A DNA stretch of 44,166 nt from Variovorax soli NBRC 106424 (GTDB lineage: Bacteria > Pseudomonadota > Gammaproteobacteria > Burkholderiales > Burkholderiaceae_C), in the NCBI RefSeq assembly GCF_001591385.1, contig NZ_BCUU01000038.1, positions 1 through 44,166 on the forward strand. The letters are read 5' to 3'. The notes under the pieces are model-generated. The model was not told the origin of the DNA. It worked only from the letters and a program-made list of their open reading frames with translations, and ran no database searches. The position numbers and the translations under genes were made by a program. Below, in pieces: positions 25,854-35,169 of this stretch; positions within the stretch are counted from its first letter, which is position 1; every line of letters begins with the position of its first letter.

Positions 25854-26540
25854 TTAGGCGTTTTGGGCCTTGCCCATGGCCGCCAGCAGGTGGGCGCTCG
25901 GGGCCGTCCACCCGACGATGCCGCCCTGGGCGCGCACCATCTCCAGCGTGGCTGTCTTGAACCGGGGAAAGTAGCTTTCGGTGCAGTCTTCCAGCAGCAG
26001 GCAGTCGTAGCCCCGGTCGTTGGCCTCGCGCATGCTGGTTTGCACGCACACCTCGGTGGTCACGCCCATGAAGAGCAGTTTGCGAATCGCACGCTCCTGC
26101 AGCCTGGCCTGCAGCGGCGTGGCATAGAAGGCGCCCTTGCCGGGCTTGTCGATCACGATTTCCAGCGCCGCAGGCTTGAGCGCATCGATGATCTGGTTGC
26201 CCGGCTCGCCCTGCACGAGGATGCGGCCCATGGGCCCGAGGTCGCCGATGCGCAGCAGCGGGTTGCCGCGGTTGCGCTTGGCAGGCGGGCAGTCGGCGAG
26301 GTCGGGCCGGTGCGACTCGCGCGTGTGCACCACCAGGCCGCCGGCTTGGCGCCAGGCCGTCAGCACGGCCTGGCAGGCCGGCACGATGGCCGCGAGCAGC
26401 GCCACGTCGTTGCCCAGGCTCTCGCCGAAACCGCCCGGCTCGATGAAGTCGCGCTGCATGTCGATGATGACCAGCGCCGTGCGCTCCACCTCGCACTCGA
26501 AGCCGAAGGGCTGGGCGTCGAACTGCAGCTTTCTTGTCAT
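25854..26540 (-). CDS. Isochorismatase-fold cysteine hydrolase, BiuH-like paralogue
   Basis: This 228-residue hydrolase of the same subfamily as BiuH has Asp27 in [15 protein letters not shown], Lys135 in [12 protein letters not shown] and Cys165 in [22 protein letters not shown]. It shares [18 protein letters not shown] and the AQGGIVGW loop with the neighbour at 28155 but lacks that protein's N-terminal [11 protein letters not shown]. By context it may act on a longer or related ureide such as triuret or an N-carbamoyl compound; no assay-level evidence is in the sequence. It lies between the BMP-system ATPase gene and the GntR gene. Confidence 0.87.
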   Translation of the reverse strand: MTRKLQFDAQPFGFECEVERTALVIIDMQRDFIEPGGFGESLGNDVALLAAIVPACQAVLTAWRQAGGLVVHTRESHRPDLADCPPAKRNRGNPLLRIGDLGPMGRILVQGEPGNQIIDALKPAALEIVIDKPGKGAFYATPLQARLQERAIRKLLFMGVTTEVCVQTSMREANDRGYDCLLLEDCTESYFPRFKTATLEMVRAQGGIVGWTAPSAHLLAAMGKAQNA

Positions 26541-26550
26541 GGGCCGGGCC

Positions 26551-28158
26551 TCAGGCAGCGTGTTGATAAGGCGGATGGGCGTGGCCGTGCTCGCCGCCGC
26601 CCATGTGCGACCCCAGCACGTGGCGCTCGGCGCCCGCCGCGGGTGTTTCGAACACGATGCGGCCTTCGCTCATCACGACGATGCGGTCGGCCAGCCCCAG
26701 CAGTTCGTCCAGGTCTTCGCTGATGAGCAGCACCGCGCCGCCGCGCGCGCGCACGTCCAGGATGCGCGCGTGGATTTCCGCCACCGCCGCGAAATCCAGG
26801 CCGAACACCGGATTGGCCGCGATCAGCACCGCGATCTCGCCGGCCAGCTCGCGTGCCAGCACAGCCCGCTGGACGTTGCCGCCCGACAGGCTGCGGATGG
26901 GCGCATCCTCGCCCTGGGTCTTCACGCCGTATTCGCGAATCCATTCGCGCGCGCGGCTGCGCCAGGCAGGAAAGCGCAGCACGCCCCGGGCCGCCAGCGG
27001 CGGCGCGTCGAAGTCGCGCAGCGCCATGTTCTCGGCCACGCTGAGGTCGCCCACGCAGGCGTTGCGCAGCGGCTCCTCGGGCAGGCTGCGCACCTTCAGC
27101 GCCCGGTTTTCTTCCCGGCGTGCGTGATAGGGCTTGCCGTTGACATGCACCAGCCCGCCCAGCCGCGCGCGCTGGCCCACCAGCGCCTCCACCAGTTCGC
27201 GCTGGCCGTTGCCGGAGACGCCGGCCACGCCCAGGATTTCGCCCGCGCGCACCTGCAGGCTCAGGTCGTGCACGGCCAGCGTGCCCCGGTCGCCCAGGGC
27301 GCGCAGCCCCTCGACCTGCAAGGCATTCGGCGCGGTGGCCGATACAGGCGTGCGCGGGATGCGCGCCGAGGCGGCCTCGGCCGCCACCTGCGGCGAGCCT
27401 GCGGCCTCGCCCATCATCGCGGCGGCCAGCTGCGCCGGCTGCGTGCTGGCCACGCTGCAGTGGTGCACGGCCTTGCCGCGGCGCAGCACGGTCACGTCGT
27501 CGGCGTACTGCATCACCTCGCGGAACTTGTGGGTGATGAGGAGCACGCTGCACAGCCCGCTTCGGGCGAACTCGCGCACATGGCCCAGCACTTCATCGGC
27601 CTCCTGGGGCGTGAGCACCGAGGTGGGCTCGTCGAGGATGAGCAGGCGGGGCTGGAGGTACAGCTGCTTGAGCAGCTCGAGCTTCTGCTTTTCGCCGGCG
27701 GCCATGTCCGCGGGGCGCGCGTCCAGGTCCAGGCTGAAGGGCGTGGTCGCGAGAAAGTCCTGGAGCTCGGCGCGCTGGGTCTTCCAGTCGATCACGGCCG
27801 GCGTGCGGCCGCCGGCCAGCAGCAGGTTCTCGGCCACCGTCATGCCCGGCGCCAGCGTGAAGTGCTGGTAGACCATGCCGATGCCCAGGGCGCGCGCGAC
27901 GATGGGGTTGGCAATGCTCTGCTCGCGCCCGTCGATGAGGATGCTGCCCTCCTCCGCCACCTGGAAGCCCGCCACGCATTTCACCAGCGTGCTCTTGCCG
28001 GCGCCGTTTTCGCCCAGCAGTGCATGCACGCTGCCCGGCTCCACGCGCATGGTCACATGGTCCAGCGCCGTGAAGGCGCCAAAGCGCTTGGTGAGCTCGT
28101 AGGTGTCCAGCGCCAGTGCGCCAGTCTCGCGCGGCTGCGGGTCGAGCGGCGCGATCAT
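26551..28158 (-). CDS. ABC transporter ATP-binding protein, two fused nucleotide-binding domains (BMP/nucleoside type)
   Basis: This 535-residue ATPase has duplicated domains. The first is intact, with Walker [26 protein letters not shown] at the signature position and Walker [16 protein letters not shown]. The second is degenerate at Walker A (GVSGNGQRE) and Walker B ([15 protein letters not shown]), which is usual for the RbsA/BMP-type importers. A short His-rich tail ([16 protein letters not shown]) ends the protein. It serves the two permeases and BMP binding protein encoded upstream. It is coupled to the biuret hydrolase gene by an ATGA overlap. Confidence 0.93.
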   Translation of the reverse strand: MIAPLDPQPRETGALALDTYELTKRFGAFTALDHVTMRVEPGSVHALLGENGAGKSTLVKCVAGFQVAEEGSILIDGREQSIANPIVARALGIGMVYQHFTLAPGMTVAENLLLAGGRTPAVIDWKTQRAELQDFLATTPFSLDLDARPADMAAGEKQKLELLKQLYLQPRLLILDEPTSVLTPQEADEVLGHVREFARSGLCSVLLITHKFREVMQYADDVTVLRRGKAVHHCSVASTQPAQLAAAMMGEAAGSPQVAAEAASARIPRTPVSATAPNALQVEGLRALGDRGTLAVHDLSLQVRAGEILGVAGVSGNGQRELVEALVGQRARLGGLVHVNGKPYHARREENRALKVRSLPEEPLRNACVGDLSVAENMALRDFDAPPLAARGVLRFPAWRSRAREWIREYGVKTQGEDAPIRSLSGGNVQRAVLARELAGEIAVLIAANPVFGLDFAAVAEIHARILDVRARGGAVLLISEDLDELLGLADRIVVMSEGRIVFETPAAGAERHVLGSHMGGGEHGHAHPPYQHAA

Positions 28159-28856
28159 GCGGATGCCTCCAGCGCGGCGATGAGCGCGTGCGAGCTGGCA
28201 TGCGCGCCGAACACGCCGCCTTGCATGGTGATCATCTTCAGCGCCGCCAGGTGGTTGCCGTGGTCGGTGGCGGCCGTGCAATCGGACAGCAGCAGGCATT
28301 CATAGCCGCGGTCGTTGGCGTCGCGCATCGTGGTGTGCACGCACACGTCGGTGGTGATGCCGGTGAGGATCAGGTTCTCGATGCCGCGCGTGCGCAGCAC
28401 CAGGTCCAGGTCGGTGGCATAGAACGAGCCCTTGCCCGGCTTGTCGATGACGACTTCGTCCGGCAGGGGCGCGAGCGACGGAATGATTTCCCACCCCGGC
28501 TCGCCACGCACCAGGATGCGGCCGCACGGCCCCGCGTCGCCAATGCCGACGCCGCCTGAGCCGATCTGCCGCGAGCGCCAGCGCTTGTTGGCCGGCAGGT
28601 CCGCCAGGTCGGGCCGGTGGCCTTCGCGCGTGTGGATGACGTGAAAGCCCTGGGCGCGCATCACCTCCAGCAGCCCGCGGATGGGTTCAATGGGCGCCTG
28701 CGTGAGGGACAGGTCGTAGCCCATCACGTCCACGTAGCCGCCCTTGCCGCAGAAATCGGTCTGCATGTCGATCACGATCAGCGCCGTGTTGTCGGGCCGC
28801 AGCGCGCCGTTGTAGGGCCAGGGGTAGGGGTTGGCGTCGACGAAGCGTTCGGTCAT
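28155..28856 (-). CDS. biuH: Biuret hydrolase (BiuH-type cysteine hydrolase)
   Basis: This 233-residue isochorismatase-superfamily enzyme is predicted to cleave biuret to allophanate and ammonia. The triad is Asp30 in [18 protein letters not shown], Lys142 in [13 protein letters not shown] and Cys172 in [20 protein letters not shown]; Gln212 in MQGGVFG sits 40 residues after the Cys. The N-terminus [19 protein letters not shown] matches what I recall of rhizobial BiuH. The ATG at 28856 is chosen over a longer open frame that only translates the intergenic repeat backwards. It is embedded in the BMP-type importer operon, between the second permease gene and the ATPase gene, and feeds AtzF in the first unit. 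Confidence 0.85.
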   Translation of the reverse strand: MTERFVDANPYPWPYNGALRPDNTALIVIDMQTDFCGKGGYVDVMGYDLSLTQAPIEPIRGLLEVMRAQGFHVIHTREGHRPDLADLPANKRWRSRQIGSGGVGIGDAGPCGRILVRGEPGWEIIPSLAPLPDEVVIDKPGKGSFYATDLDLVLRTRGIENLILTGITTDVCVHTTMRDANDRGYECLLLSDCTAATDHGNHLAALKMITMQGGVFGAHASSHALIAALEASA

Positions 28857-28858
28857 GT

Positions 28859-28871
28859 CAATGGTCCATTG
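28859..28871. promoter_or_regulatory. 13-bp palindrome at the biuH ribosome entry site
   Basis: CAATGG-T-CCATTG ends two bases upstream of the biuH start codon. It could be an operator or an mRNA hairpin hiding the ribosome binding site. Confidence 0.35.
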
Positions 28872-28910
28872 CAACGCGCGCCACCAACGCCGCATGAAAT
28901 CGGCGCGTCC

Positions 28911-29010
28911 GAGCCGGGAAACACCGCGGAACTGGCTCTGCCAGGCCGCTGGTGTTGCCCCCTTGAGGGGGTGCAGAAGCCACACGAAGTGGGCAAGGCT
29001 GGGGGGAGCT
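28911..29010 (+). repeat. Interspersed three-hairpin repeat, copy 3 (permease-biuH gap)
   Basis: It is nearly identical to copy 2, but its first stem reads CTGGC-tct-GCCAG instead of CCGGC-ttt-GCCGG: both arms changed, so pairing is kept. The other hairpins are CCCCC-TTGA-GGGGG and CCAC-acgaa-GTGG. It lies antisense within the BMP-type operon, and its GGGGGGAGC end is a few bases from the permease stop codon. Confidence 0.85.
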
Positions 29011-29016
29011 TTCATG

Positions 29017-29937
29017 CTAGCGTGCGGAAGAGAGTTCGCCCGGGCTGCCCGCGGCCACCTCGCCCGGCTTGCAGCTCAGGTACAGGATCGCCAGCGTGAG
29101 CACATAGGGCACGGTGTTGAACAGGTGGTAGCCCCAGCCGATGCCCACCGACTGCAGCGCCGGCCCGATGGCGCCCGCGCCGCCGAACAGCAGCGCCGCG
29201 CCCACGCAGCGCAGGGGGCTCCAGCGCGCGAAGATCACCAGCGCCACCGCGATCAGGCCCTGGCCGCTGCTGATGCCCTCGTTCCAGCTGCCCGGATAGA
29301 AGAGCGTGAGCGACGCGCCGCCCAGGCCCGCGATGAAGCCGCCCGCCGTGGTGGCCGCGATGCGGATGCCCGACACCGAGTAGCCCAGCGCCCGCGCCGC
29401 GCTCGACGAATCCCCCGCCAGCCGCACCAGCAGGCCGAAACGCGTGCGCGCAAAGCCCCACGCCATGAGCAGCGCCAGCACCACGCCAACCGGCACCAGC
29501 GCATTGACCTGCAGCGCCGCGCGCACGGCCGCGTTGCTGCTCCAGTCGCCCAGCGCAATGGCCGGAATCTGCGGCGCCTGCGGCTGGATCAGCGGCTTGC
29601 CCAGGTAGAAGGCCAGCCCCATGCCCAGCAGCATGAGCGCGATGCCGGTGGCCACGTCGTTCACCCGATCGATGGAACACAAGAGGCCATGCAGCAGCGC
29701 CAGCAGCGCCCCGGCACTCGCGCCGATGAGCACGCCCAGCCAGGGCGAGCCCGTCAGGTAGGCGCCGCCGAACGAGGCCATGGCCGAGAGCACCAGCACG
29801 CCTTCCAGGCCCAGGTTGATGCGGCCCGACTTCTCGGTGAGGCATTCGCCCAGGCTCACGAAGAGAAAGGGCGCGCCCACGCGCAGTGCGCCGCCGACGA
29901 TGCCGGCGATCAAGGCGATCCACTGGTCGGCGGTCAT
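29017..29937 (-). CDS. ABC transporter permease, BMP/nucleoside type (second subunit)
   Basis: This 306-residue inner-membrane permease of the branched-chain/BMP importer family (YufQ-like) has about eight hydrophobic helices. The family pattern [19 protein letters not shown] near residues 38-56 is clear, as is the [27 protein letters not shown] cytoplasmic loop. It is coupled to the first permease gene by an ATGA overlap. The 160-base gap to biuH downstream holds repeat copy 3. Confidence 0.92.
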   Translation of the reverse strand: MTADQWIALIAGIVGGALRVGAPFLFVSLGECLTEKSGRINLGLEGVLVLSAMASFGGAYLTGSPWLGVLIGASAGALLALLHGLLCSIDRVNDVATGIALMLLGMGLAFYLGKPLIQPQAPQIPAIALGDWSSNAAVRAALQVNALVPVGVVLALLMAWGFARTRFGLLVRLAGDSSSAARALGYSVSGIRIAATTAGGFIAGLGGASLTLFYPGSWNEGISSGQGLIAVALVIFARWSPLRCVGAALLFGGAGAIGPALQSVGIGWGYHLFNTVPYVLTLAILYLSCKPGEVAAGSPGELSSAR

Positions 29938-31007
29938 GTCGGCATCTTCGGCACCAGGCGCAGCTGCTGCAGCTGCCGGGCGCCGAAGCCTTTCCAGTCG
30001 AGCGTGCGCAGCCCTTCGCTGGCCAGGATGAGCACGAAGGCGATGCCCTGCAGCACCAGCACCGAGGCGTCGGGCAGGCCCAGGCGCCGCTGCAGCATGC
30101 TGCCGGCCGCGCCGAAGCCGCCGAAGAGAATGGCCACCGGAATGATGGCCAGCGGGTTGTGCCGCGCGATGAAGGCGACCAGGATGCCGGCATAGCCGTA
30201 GCCCGCGATCAGCGAGGCATTGGCATTGGTGTGCACCGCCGCCACCTCGATGGCGCCAGCCAGGCCCGCGCAGGCGCCGCCGATGGCACAGGCGCCGACG
30301 ATCAGCTTGCCGGCGGGCAGCCCCACCAGCTGGGCGGTGCGCGGGTTGCCGCCCACCACCCGCACCGAGAAGCCCGACGGCGTGGCGCGCAGCCAGAAGC
30401 CCAGCGCGATGCAGGCGAGTACGCCGATCACCAGGCCCCAGTGCACATCCGAGCCGGCGATGCCGCCGATGAGCAGGCCCGCGTCCAGCGAGTAGGTCGA
30501 CGGCTTGTTCAGGCTGGCCGGGTCGCGCAGCGCGCCTTCCACCAGGTGCTTGAAGATGCCGATGGCGATGTAGGCCAGCAGCAGGCTGCTGATGGTCTCG
30601 TTGATGCCGCGGTGCTGGCGCAGCCAGCCTGCCAGCGCGATCCAGGCGGCGCCCACGACGGCGCCGGCCAGGCACACCACCAGGCTGCCGAGCATGTTGA
30701 AAGGCAGTGGCACCGCGTGCGCCACGGCCGCGGCGGCCAGGCCGCCCAGCACCAGCGCGCCCTCGCCGCCGATCACCACCAGCCCCGCGCGCGCCGGAAT
30801 GGCCACGCACAGCGCGGTGAGCATCAGTGGTGCCGCGCGCTGCAGCGTGTTCTGCCAGGAGAACCAGTCGCCGAAGGCGCCCTTGAACAGAATGAACCAC
30901 ACCTCGAGCGGACTCACGCCGGTGAAGGACACCAGCAGGCCGAACAGCAGCAGCGCCGCCGCGATGGCCAGCACGGGCAGGGCGAATTCACGCAACGAAT
31001 CACGCAT
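29934..31007 (-). CDS. ABC transporter permease, BMP/nucleoside type (first subunit)
   Basis: This 357-residue inner-membrane permease (YufP-like) has about ten hydrophobic segments. Typical stretches are GLVVIGGEGALVLGGLAAA, VGGNPRTAQLVGLPAGKLIVGACAIGGACAGLAGA and LFGGFGAAGSMLQ. ATG 31007 is preferred since it begins MRDSLREFALPVLAIAAALLL; a start 12 codons upstream would overlap the BMP gene. It lies 19 bases after the binding-protein gene. Confidence 0.92.
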   Translation of the reverse strand: MRDSLREFALPVLAIAAALLLFGLLVSFTGVSPLEVWFILFKGAFGDWFSWQNTLQRAAPLMLTALCVAIPARAGLVVIGGEGALVLGGLAAAAVAHAVPLPFNMLGSLVVCLAGAVVGAAWIALAGWLRQHRGINETISSLLLAYIAIGIFKHLVEGALRDPASLNKPSTYSLDAGLLIGGIAGSDVHWGLVIGVLACIALGFWLRATPSGFSVRVVGGNPRTAQLVGLPAGKLIVGACAIGGACAGLAGAIEVAAVHTNANASLIAGYGYAGILVAFIARHNPLAIIPVAILFGGFGAAGSMLQRRLGLPDASVLVLQGIAFVLILASEGLRTLDWKGFGARQLQQLRLVPKMPT

Positions 31008-31026
31008 CGGATGCCTCGCCTCGCGC

Positions 31027-32142
31027 CTACAGCGTGCCGACAACCCCTTCGACGAGGTAGTTCATCTTCTCAAGCTCCACGTCGGTCTGCCTGAAGGACT
31101 TGCCGGCGGGCACGACCACCGCGCCCTTGTTGTCCTTCAGCCCGCCCTTGAAGATGTCGAAGCTGCCGGCCACCATCCTGGCCTTGATGTCCTCGGCCTG
31201 CTTGCGCGCGCCCTCGGGCACCATCGCGCCGTAGGGCGACATCTTCACGTAGCCTTCCTTCAGGCCGCCGCGCAGGAAGTTGGGATGCGGCTTGCCGGCC
31301 TGTGCGGCTTCCAGGATCGTCTTGTAGGCGGTGATCCAGTTCCACTCGGCACCGGTGAGGTAGGCGTTGGGCGCGAGCTTGGCCTGGCTGGCGTGGTAGC
31401 CGCACACCATCTTGCCGCGCTTGGCCGCCGTCTCCACGATGACCTTGGGCCCGTCCACGTGCATGGTGAACACATCCACGCCCTGGTCGGCCAGGCTGTT
31501 GGTGGCTTCGGCCTCCTTCACGGGCATGGACCAGTCGCCGGTGAAGATGGCGGCGGTGGTCATGGACGGATCGACCGAGCGCGCACCCAGCGTGAAGGCG
31601 TTGATGTTGCGCAGCACCTGCGGAATCGGCTTGGCCGCGATGAAGCCGATCTTCTTGGACTTGCTCATGTGCCCGGCGATCACGCCGTTGAGGTACTGGC
31701 ACTCGTCGATGTAGCCGAAGAAGCTGCCCACGTTCTTGGGCTTGCCCTCGGACCACAGGCCGCCGCAATGGGCGAAGCGCACGTCGGGGTTCTTGGGCGC
31801 CAGCGCCAGGATGTGCGGGTCGAAGTAGCCGAACGACGTGGGAAAGAGCAGCTTGGCGCCGTCCTGCGAAATCATGCCCGTCATGGTCTTCTGCACGGCC
31901 GCCGTCTCGGGCACGTTTTCTTCCTCGACCAGCTTCACGCCCGGCAGCTTCCTGAGTTCGGCCGCGGCCATGGCATGCGCCTGGTTGTAGCCATAGTCGT
32001 CGCGCGGGCCGACGTAGATCACGCCCACCGTGAGCGGATTGGCCTGGGCCTGCGCCAGAGCGCTCCAGCCGCCGAGGGTTCCCACCGCGCCCAGCGCGGC
32101 CAGGGACTTCATGGAATCGCGACGATTGACCTTGATCTGCAT
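31027..32142 (-). CDS. BMP-family ABC transporter substrate-binding protein
   Basis: This 371-residue periplasmic binding protein of the basic membrane protein (PnrA-like) family begins with a Tat-like signal (VNRRDSMKSLAALGAVGTLGG, cleavage after ALAQAQA). No lipobox Cys is seen. The fold's first strand NPLTVGVIYVGPRDDYGYNQAH and the DECQYLNGVIAGHMSKSKKIGF hinge region are characteristic. ATG 32142 has GGAGAG five bases upstream. It heads the second unit just after the sigma-54-like/GntR-like block. Family members bind nucleosides or purines; here biuret, cyanurate or a related ureide is a plausible ligand by context. Confidence 0.9.
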   Translation of the reverse strand: MQIKVNRRDSMKSLAALGAVGTLGGWSALAQAQANPLTVGVIYVGPRDDYGYNQAHAMAAAELRKLPGVKLVEEENVPETAAVQKTMTGMISQDGAKLLFPTSFGYFDPHILALAPKNPDVRFAHCGGLWSEGKPKNVGSFFGYIDECQYLNGVIAGHMSKSKKIGFIAAKPIPQVLRNINAFTLGARSVDPSMTTAAIFTGDWSMPVKEAEATNSLADQGVDVFTMHVDGPKVIVETAAKRGKMVCGYHASQAKLAPNAYLTGAEWNWITAYKTILEAAQAGKPHPNFLRGGLKEGYVKMSPYGAMVPEGARKQAEDIKARMVAGSFDIFKGGLKDNKGAVVVPAGKSFRQTDVELEKMNYLVEGVVGTL

Positions 32143-32176
32143 GGTGCTCTCCGGACTAGGTTGGCTGACGGATCGA

Positions 32177-32190
32177 TCTTGGATACAAGA
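32177..32190. promoter_or_regulatory. GntR/FadR-like operator, unit 2
   Basis: TCTTGGATACAAGA is a dyad (TCTTG-N4-CAAGA) matching the TTGTA-type sites of FCD-branch GntR regulators. It is centred on the transcript start predicted from the adjacent -24/-12 element. A sister site with identical spacing lies at 38789. Confidence 0.6.
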
Positions 32191-32195
32191 CTGGA

Positions 32196-32211
32196 TGCAT
32201 AAAGCGTGCCG
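32196..32211 (-). promoter_or_regulatory. Sigma-54-like promoter of the BMP-biuH-GntR unit
   Basis: The minus strand reads CGGCAC-GCTTT-ATGCA, with GG and GC 10 bases apart. Each box departs from consensus at one position (CGGCAC for TGGCAC, ATGCA for TTGCA). The predicted start near 32185 leaves a leader of about 43 bases before the BMP gene. The rest of the 117-base gap to the AtzH-like gene shows nothing else clear. Confidence 0.4.
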
Positions 32212-32259
32212 AAAAAAGTGCTCCTTTTGGCGGGCCCCGCGCATCAAGCCGGTGCGGAT

Positions 32260-32649
32260 TCAGGCGATGAGGCTCACATGCGCGGCCACCACGCGCCAAC
32301 CTTGCGCAGTGCGCGCCCAGGTCTGGGTCTGGCGGCCGTCGCGGTTGCCGCCCACACGGCGGAACTCGATGGCGGTGTGGGCGAAGTCGCGCCCGTAGGT
32401 GGTGATGGCGGTGCGCAGCACCTCGCGCGCCAGCCCTTGCGCCGGGCGGGCCGCGCGAAAGGCCTGGATGGCCTCGTAGCCGTACAGGTTCTCGGTGGCG
32501 CCGTAGCGCAGCGTGTGCGGGCTGGCCCAGAACAGTTCGTCGAGCACCTCGACCTTGTTGTTCACCAGCGCGTCTTCATAACGGGCGAAGGCAGCCGTCA
32601 CTTCGGCCAGCACGTCGGGCAGGTTGATGTCCTTGTCGGCGTCGATCAT
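32260..32649 (-). CDS. hpxZ: HpxZ/AtzH-type protein (DUF3225, SnoaL-like fold)
   Basis: This 129-residue protein of the DUF3225 family has [43 protein letters not shown] and a final beta stretch with [18 protein letters not shown]. Homologues are HpxZ of oxalurate catabolism and AtzH, reported as a 1,3-dicarboxyurea decarboxylase following AtzE in s-triazine breakdown. The adjacent AtzG- and AtzE-like genes reproduce the atzG-atzE-atzH order. It is the last gene of the first unit. Confidence 0.87.
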   Translation of the reverse strand: MIDADKDINLPDVLAEVTAAFARYEDALVNNKVEVLDELFWASPHTLRYGATENLYGYEAIQAFRAARPAQGLAREVLRTAITTYGRDFAHTAIEFRRVGGNRDGRQTQTWARTAQGWRVVAAHVSLIA

Positions 32650-32663
32650 GGTCTTGCTCGTAT

Positions 32664-34127
32664 TCAGAGTTGAGCCACCGGGGCGTGGGCCACGCCCGCG
32701 GCTTCCAGGGCGGCGGCCACGCGCAGCACCAGGTCTTCGCGCCAGGGCGCGGCGATCACCTGCACGCCGATGGGCAGCTTGGACGGCAAGGGCGCGGCGC
32801 GTTCGTCACCGCCCCACACCGGCACCGCGCACACCGGCAGGCCGATGCAGGAGATGGGTTGCGTCAGCACGCCCAGGTTGGGCCGCAACGGCAGGCGCTG
32901 CCCGTCGATGTCCAGGTGCTCGGTGCCGATGGGCGTGGCCGCGCAGGGCGTGGCGGGCGCCAGCAGCACGTCGAATCGATCGAACACCCGGGCCACGCGC
33001 TCGGCATAGAGCCGGCGCACGCGCTGCGCACGGGCCACCCAGGCGGCCGGCAGCAGGGTGCCGGCCAGGAAGCGGTCGCGCGACAGGGGCTCGAAGTCCT
33101 CGGGCCGCTTTCGCAGGTCGGGCAGATGCAAGGCCGCGCCTTCCGAATTGGTGATGAGGAAGGCGGCGGCGCGGCCGGCCTGCACCATGGGCAGCTCGAC
33201 CGTCTCGCTGGCGCCGAGCGCGGCGGCGGCCCGGTCGACCACCGCCAGCGCCTCGGGCAGGGCGCGCGCGCGGAAGTAGCCGCCCAGCACGCCGATGCGC
33301 AAGCCCCGCAGGCTGTGCGCCCCTTGCACGAGCAGTGGTGCCACCGGCTCGGCGGCGCGCTGCAGGCAACCTGGATCGCGCGCCTCGCCCGTCTCCGGGC
33401 CTTGCATCGCGTCGTAGGCCAACGCCAGGTCGCGCACCGAGCGGGCAAACGGCCCCAGGTGGTCGAGGCTGGAAACAAAGGGATAGCTGCCGGTGCGCGG
33501 CAAGCGGCCGAAGGTGGGCTTGAGGCCGAACACGCCGCACAGCGAGGCCGGCACGCGGATCGAGCCGTTGGTGTCCGATCCGAGCGTGAGCGGCACCTGC
33601 CCCGCCGCCACGGCCGCACCCGAGCCGCCGGACGAACCGCCGGCGATGCGCGTCAGGTCATGCGGATTGCGCGCCGGGCCTTCGTGGCTGTTTTCGGTGG
33701 TGAAGCCGTAGGCGTACTCGTCCATGTTGAGGGCGCCCACCAGCACGGCGCCGGCGGCTTCCAGGCGCTGCACCAGCGCCGCATCCGCCTTGGCGGGCGG
33801 GCTGTCGCGTTCGATCTTCGAGCCGGCCAGCGTCGGCACGCCCTCGATGTCGAACAGGTTCTTCACCGCGAAGGGCACGCCCAGCAGCGGCAACGCACGC
33901 AGCGCCTGCGCCTGTTCGCCGCCGGCCGCCAGCTGCGCATCGAGCGCGGCGGCGCGCTGCAGCGCCCGCTGCTGCGTGCGCTCGGTGAAGGCGTTGACGC
34001 GGCCATCGGTGGCCTCGATGCGCGCCAGGCTGGCCTGCACCAGCGCACCGGCACTCACCGAGCCGGCGCGAACCGACTCGGCCATGGCGGCGGCGCTCTT
34101 GCGCAGCAGATCGGCAGCGGCGTTCAT
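32664..34127 (-). CDS. atzE: AtzE/HpxY-type amidase (1-carboxybiuret hydrolase-like)
   Basis: This 487-residue amidase-signature enzyme has Lys89 in GVPFAVKN, cis-Ser165 in [10 protein letters not shown] and nucleophile Ser189 in [12 protein letters not shown], with the standard 24-residue spacing. Its start overlaps the AtzG-like gene and the DUF3225 gene follows, the arrangement of atzGEH and hpxXYZ. AtzE removes an amide from 1-carboxybiuret, giving 1,3-dicarboxyurea, which loses CO2 to become allophanate. Oxalurate or another N-carbamoyl acid is an alternative substrate. The motif set distinguishes it from the housekeeping GatA at 8754. Confidence 0.87.
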   Translation of the reverse strand: MNAAADLLRKSAAAMAESVRAGSVSAGALVQASLARIEATDGRVNAFTERTQQRALQRAAALDAQLAAGGEQAQALRALPLLGVPFAVKNLFDIEGVPTLAGSKIERDSPPAKADAALVQRLEAAGAVLVGALNMDEYAYGFTTENSHEGPARNPHDLTRIAGGSSGGSGAAVAAGQVPLTLGSDTNGSIRVPASLCGVFGLKPTFGRLPRTGSYPFVSSLDHLGPFARSVRDLALAYDAMQGPETGEARDPGCLQRAAEPVAPLLVQGAHSLRGLRIGVLGGYFRARALPEALAVVDRAAAALGASETVELPMVQAGRAAAFLITNSEGAALHLPDLRKRPEDFEPLSRDRFLAGTLLPAAWVARAQRVRRLYAERVARVFDRFDVLLAPATPCAATPIGTEHLDIDGQRLPLRPNLGVLTQPISCIGLPVCAVPVWGGDERAAPLPSKLPIGVQVIAAPWREDLVLRVAAALEAAGVAHAPVAQL

Positions 34128-34342
34128 GCCTGCGCCTTGTGGCCGGCAGGCACCGGCACGAAATTGACGGCCGGCTCGACATGCGGGTCCAGCGCCGCCG
34201 CATCGAGCAGGGCAGCCATGTCGGCGGCCAGCTGGAAGTAGCGCAGCACGCCCTCGCGGTGCTCGGGGCGCAGCTTCAGGTCCAGCGCGGCAGCACTGGC
34301 ATCCACATAGGCTTCGATCTGCGCCGGCGTCATGCGCGTCAT
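34124..34342 (-). CDS. atzG: AtzG/HpxX-type small subunit (DUF4089)
   Basis: This 72-residue helical protein has TPAQIEAYVDASAAALDL, a middle helix GVLRYFQLAADMAALL and a tail PAVNFVPVPA. This is the pattern of DUF4089 proteins, which resemble GatC and form an obligate complex with the neighbouring amidase. It overlaps the ATPase gene upstream and the amidase gene downstream by ATGA on both sides. ATG 34333 is an alternative start three codons in. The presence of this subunit favours an AtzE/HpxY identity for the next gene. Confidence 0.88.
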   Translation of the reverse strand: MTRMTPAQIEAYVDASAAALDLKLRPEHREGVLRYFQLAADMAALLDAAALDPHVEPAVNFVPVPAGHKAQA

Positions 34343-35169
34343 CGCCGCACCTCGCGCTGGAAGATCTCGAGGCTGCGCTTCTTGGTGCGGACAAAGCTGG
34401 GTTCGCTCAGCGTCTCCACCGTGCGCGGCCGCGCATCGCCGTAGGGCAGGATCTCGGCCACCCGCGTGGGCCGCTTGGTGAGCAGCAGCACCTGGTCGGC
34501 CAGGTACACCGCCTCTTCCAGGTCGTGCGAAACCAGCAGCATGGTGGTGCCGGTCTGCATGAACACTTCCTGCAGCTTCTCGCGAATGAACAGCGTCATC
34601 TCGAAGTCGAGCGCGGAGAAGGGCTCGTCGAGGAAGAGCACCTCCGGCTCGGGCGCCAGCGCGCGCATGATCGACGCCGTCTGCTGCTGCCCGCCCGAGA
34701 GCTCGTACGGATAGCGCCTGAGGTCGAACTTCACATCGAAGGACGCCACCAGCTCTTCCATGCGCCGGTCCACCTGCGCCTTGCTGCGGCCCTCGAGCTT
34801 GAGCGGGTAGGCGATGTTGTCGATGGTGCGCATCCACGGGAACATCGCCTCGCGGTAGTTCTGGAAGACGTAGCCGATCTTGGTGTCCTTGAGCGCCTTG
34901 CCGTCGAACAGGATCTCGCCCGAATCGATGGGAATGAGCCCCGCGATCATGTTGATCAGCGTGCTCTTGCCGCAGCCGTTGGGCCCGAACACCGACACGA
35001 TGCGGTTCTTCGGAATGTCCAGGTCGAAGTTCTCGTACAGCGGCCAGCCGGCGAAGTACTTGGTCAGCCCGCGGATGGTGATGTGCGTGCCCGCCGGCCC
35101 GGGCACGAAGGGCGCCTTGGGCACGTCGGCGTACACCGGGCCGTTGATGACGTTGTCGACGCTTCTCAT
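34339..35169 (-). CDS. ABC transporter ATP-binding protein (nitrate/taurine type)
   Basis: This 276-residue ATPase has Walker A GPNGCGKSTL at about 63-71, a YVFQNYREAMFPW Q-loop region, signature LSGGQQQTA, Walker B VLFLDEPFSALD and the switch LLVSHDLEEAVYL. A 30-residue lead precedes the domain. It belongs with the adjacent permease and binding-protein genes as a complete importer. It is distinct from the ATPase at 17814 and is coupled to the AtzG-like gene by ATGA. Confidence 0.93.
   Translation of the reverse strand: MRSVDNVINGPVYADVPKAPFVPGPAGTHITIRGLTKYFAGWPLYENFDLDIPKNRIVSVFGPNGCGKSTLINMIAGLIPIDSGEILFDGKALKDTKIGYVFQNYREAMFPWMRTIDNIAYPLKLEGRSKAQVDRRMEELVASFDVKFDLRRYPYELSGGQQQTASIMRALAPEPEVLFLDEPFSALDFEMTLFIREKLQEVFMQTGTTMLLVSHDLEEAVYLADQVLLLTKRPTRVAEILPYGDARPRTVETLSEPSFVRTKKRSLEIFQREVRR

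Noticed and set aside
28857..29015. Longer N-terminus for BiuH (53 more residues)
   Set aside because: The extra codons are mostly the intergenic repeat read backwards, and the family start [11 protein letters not shown] fits ATG 28856.
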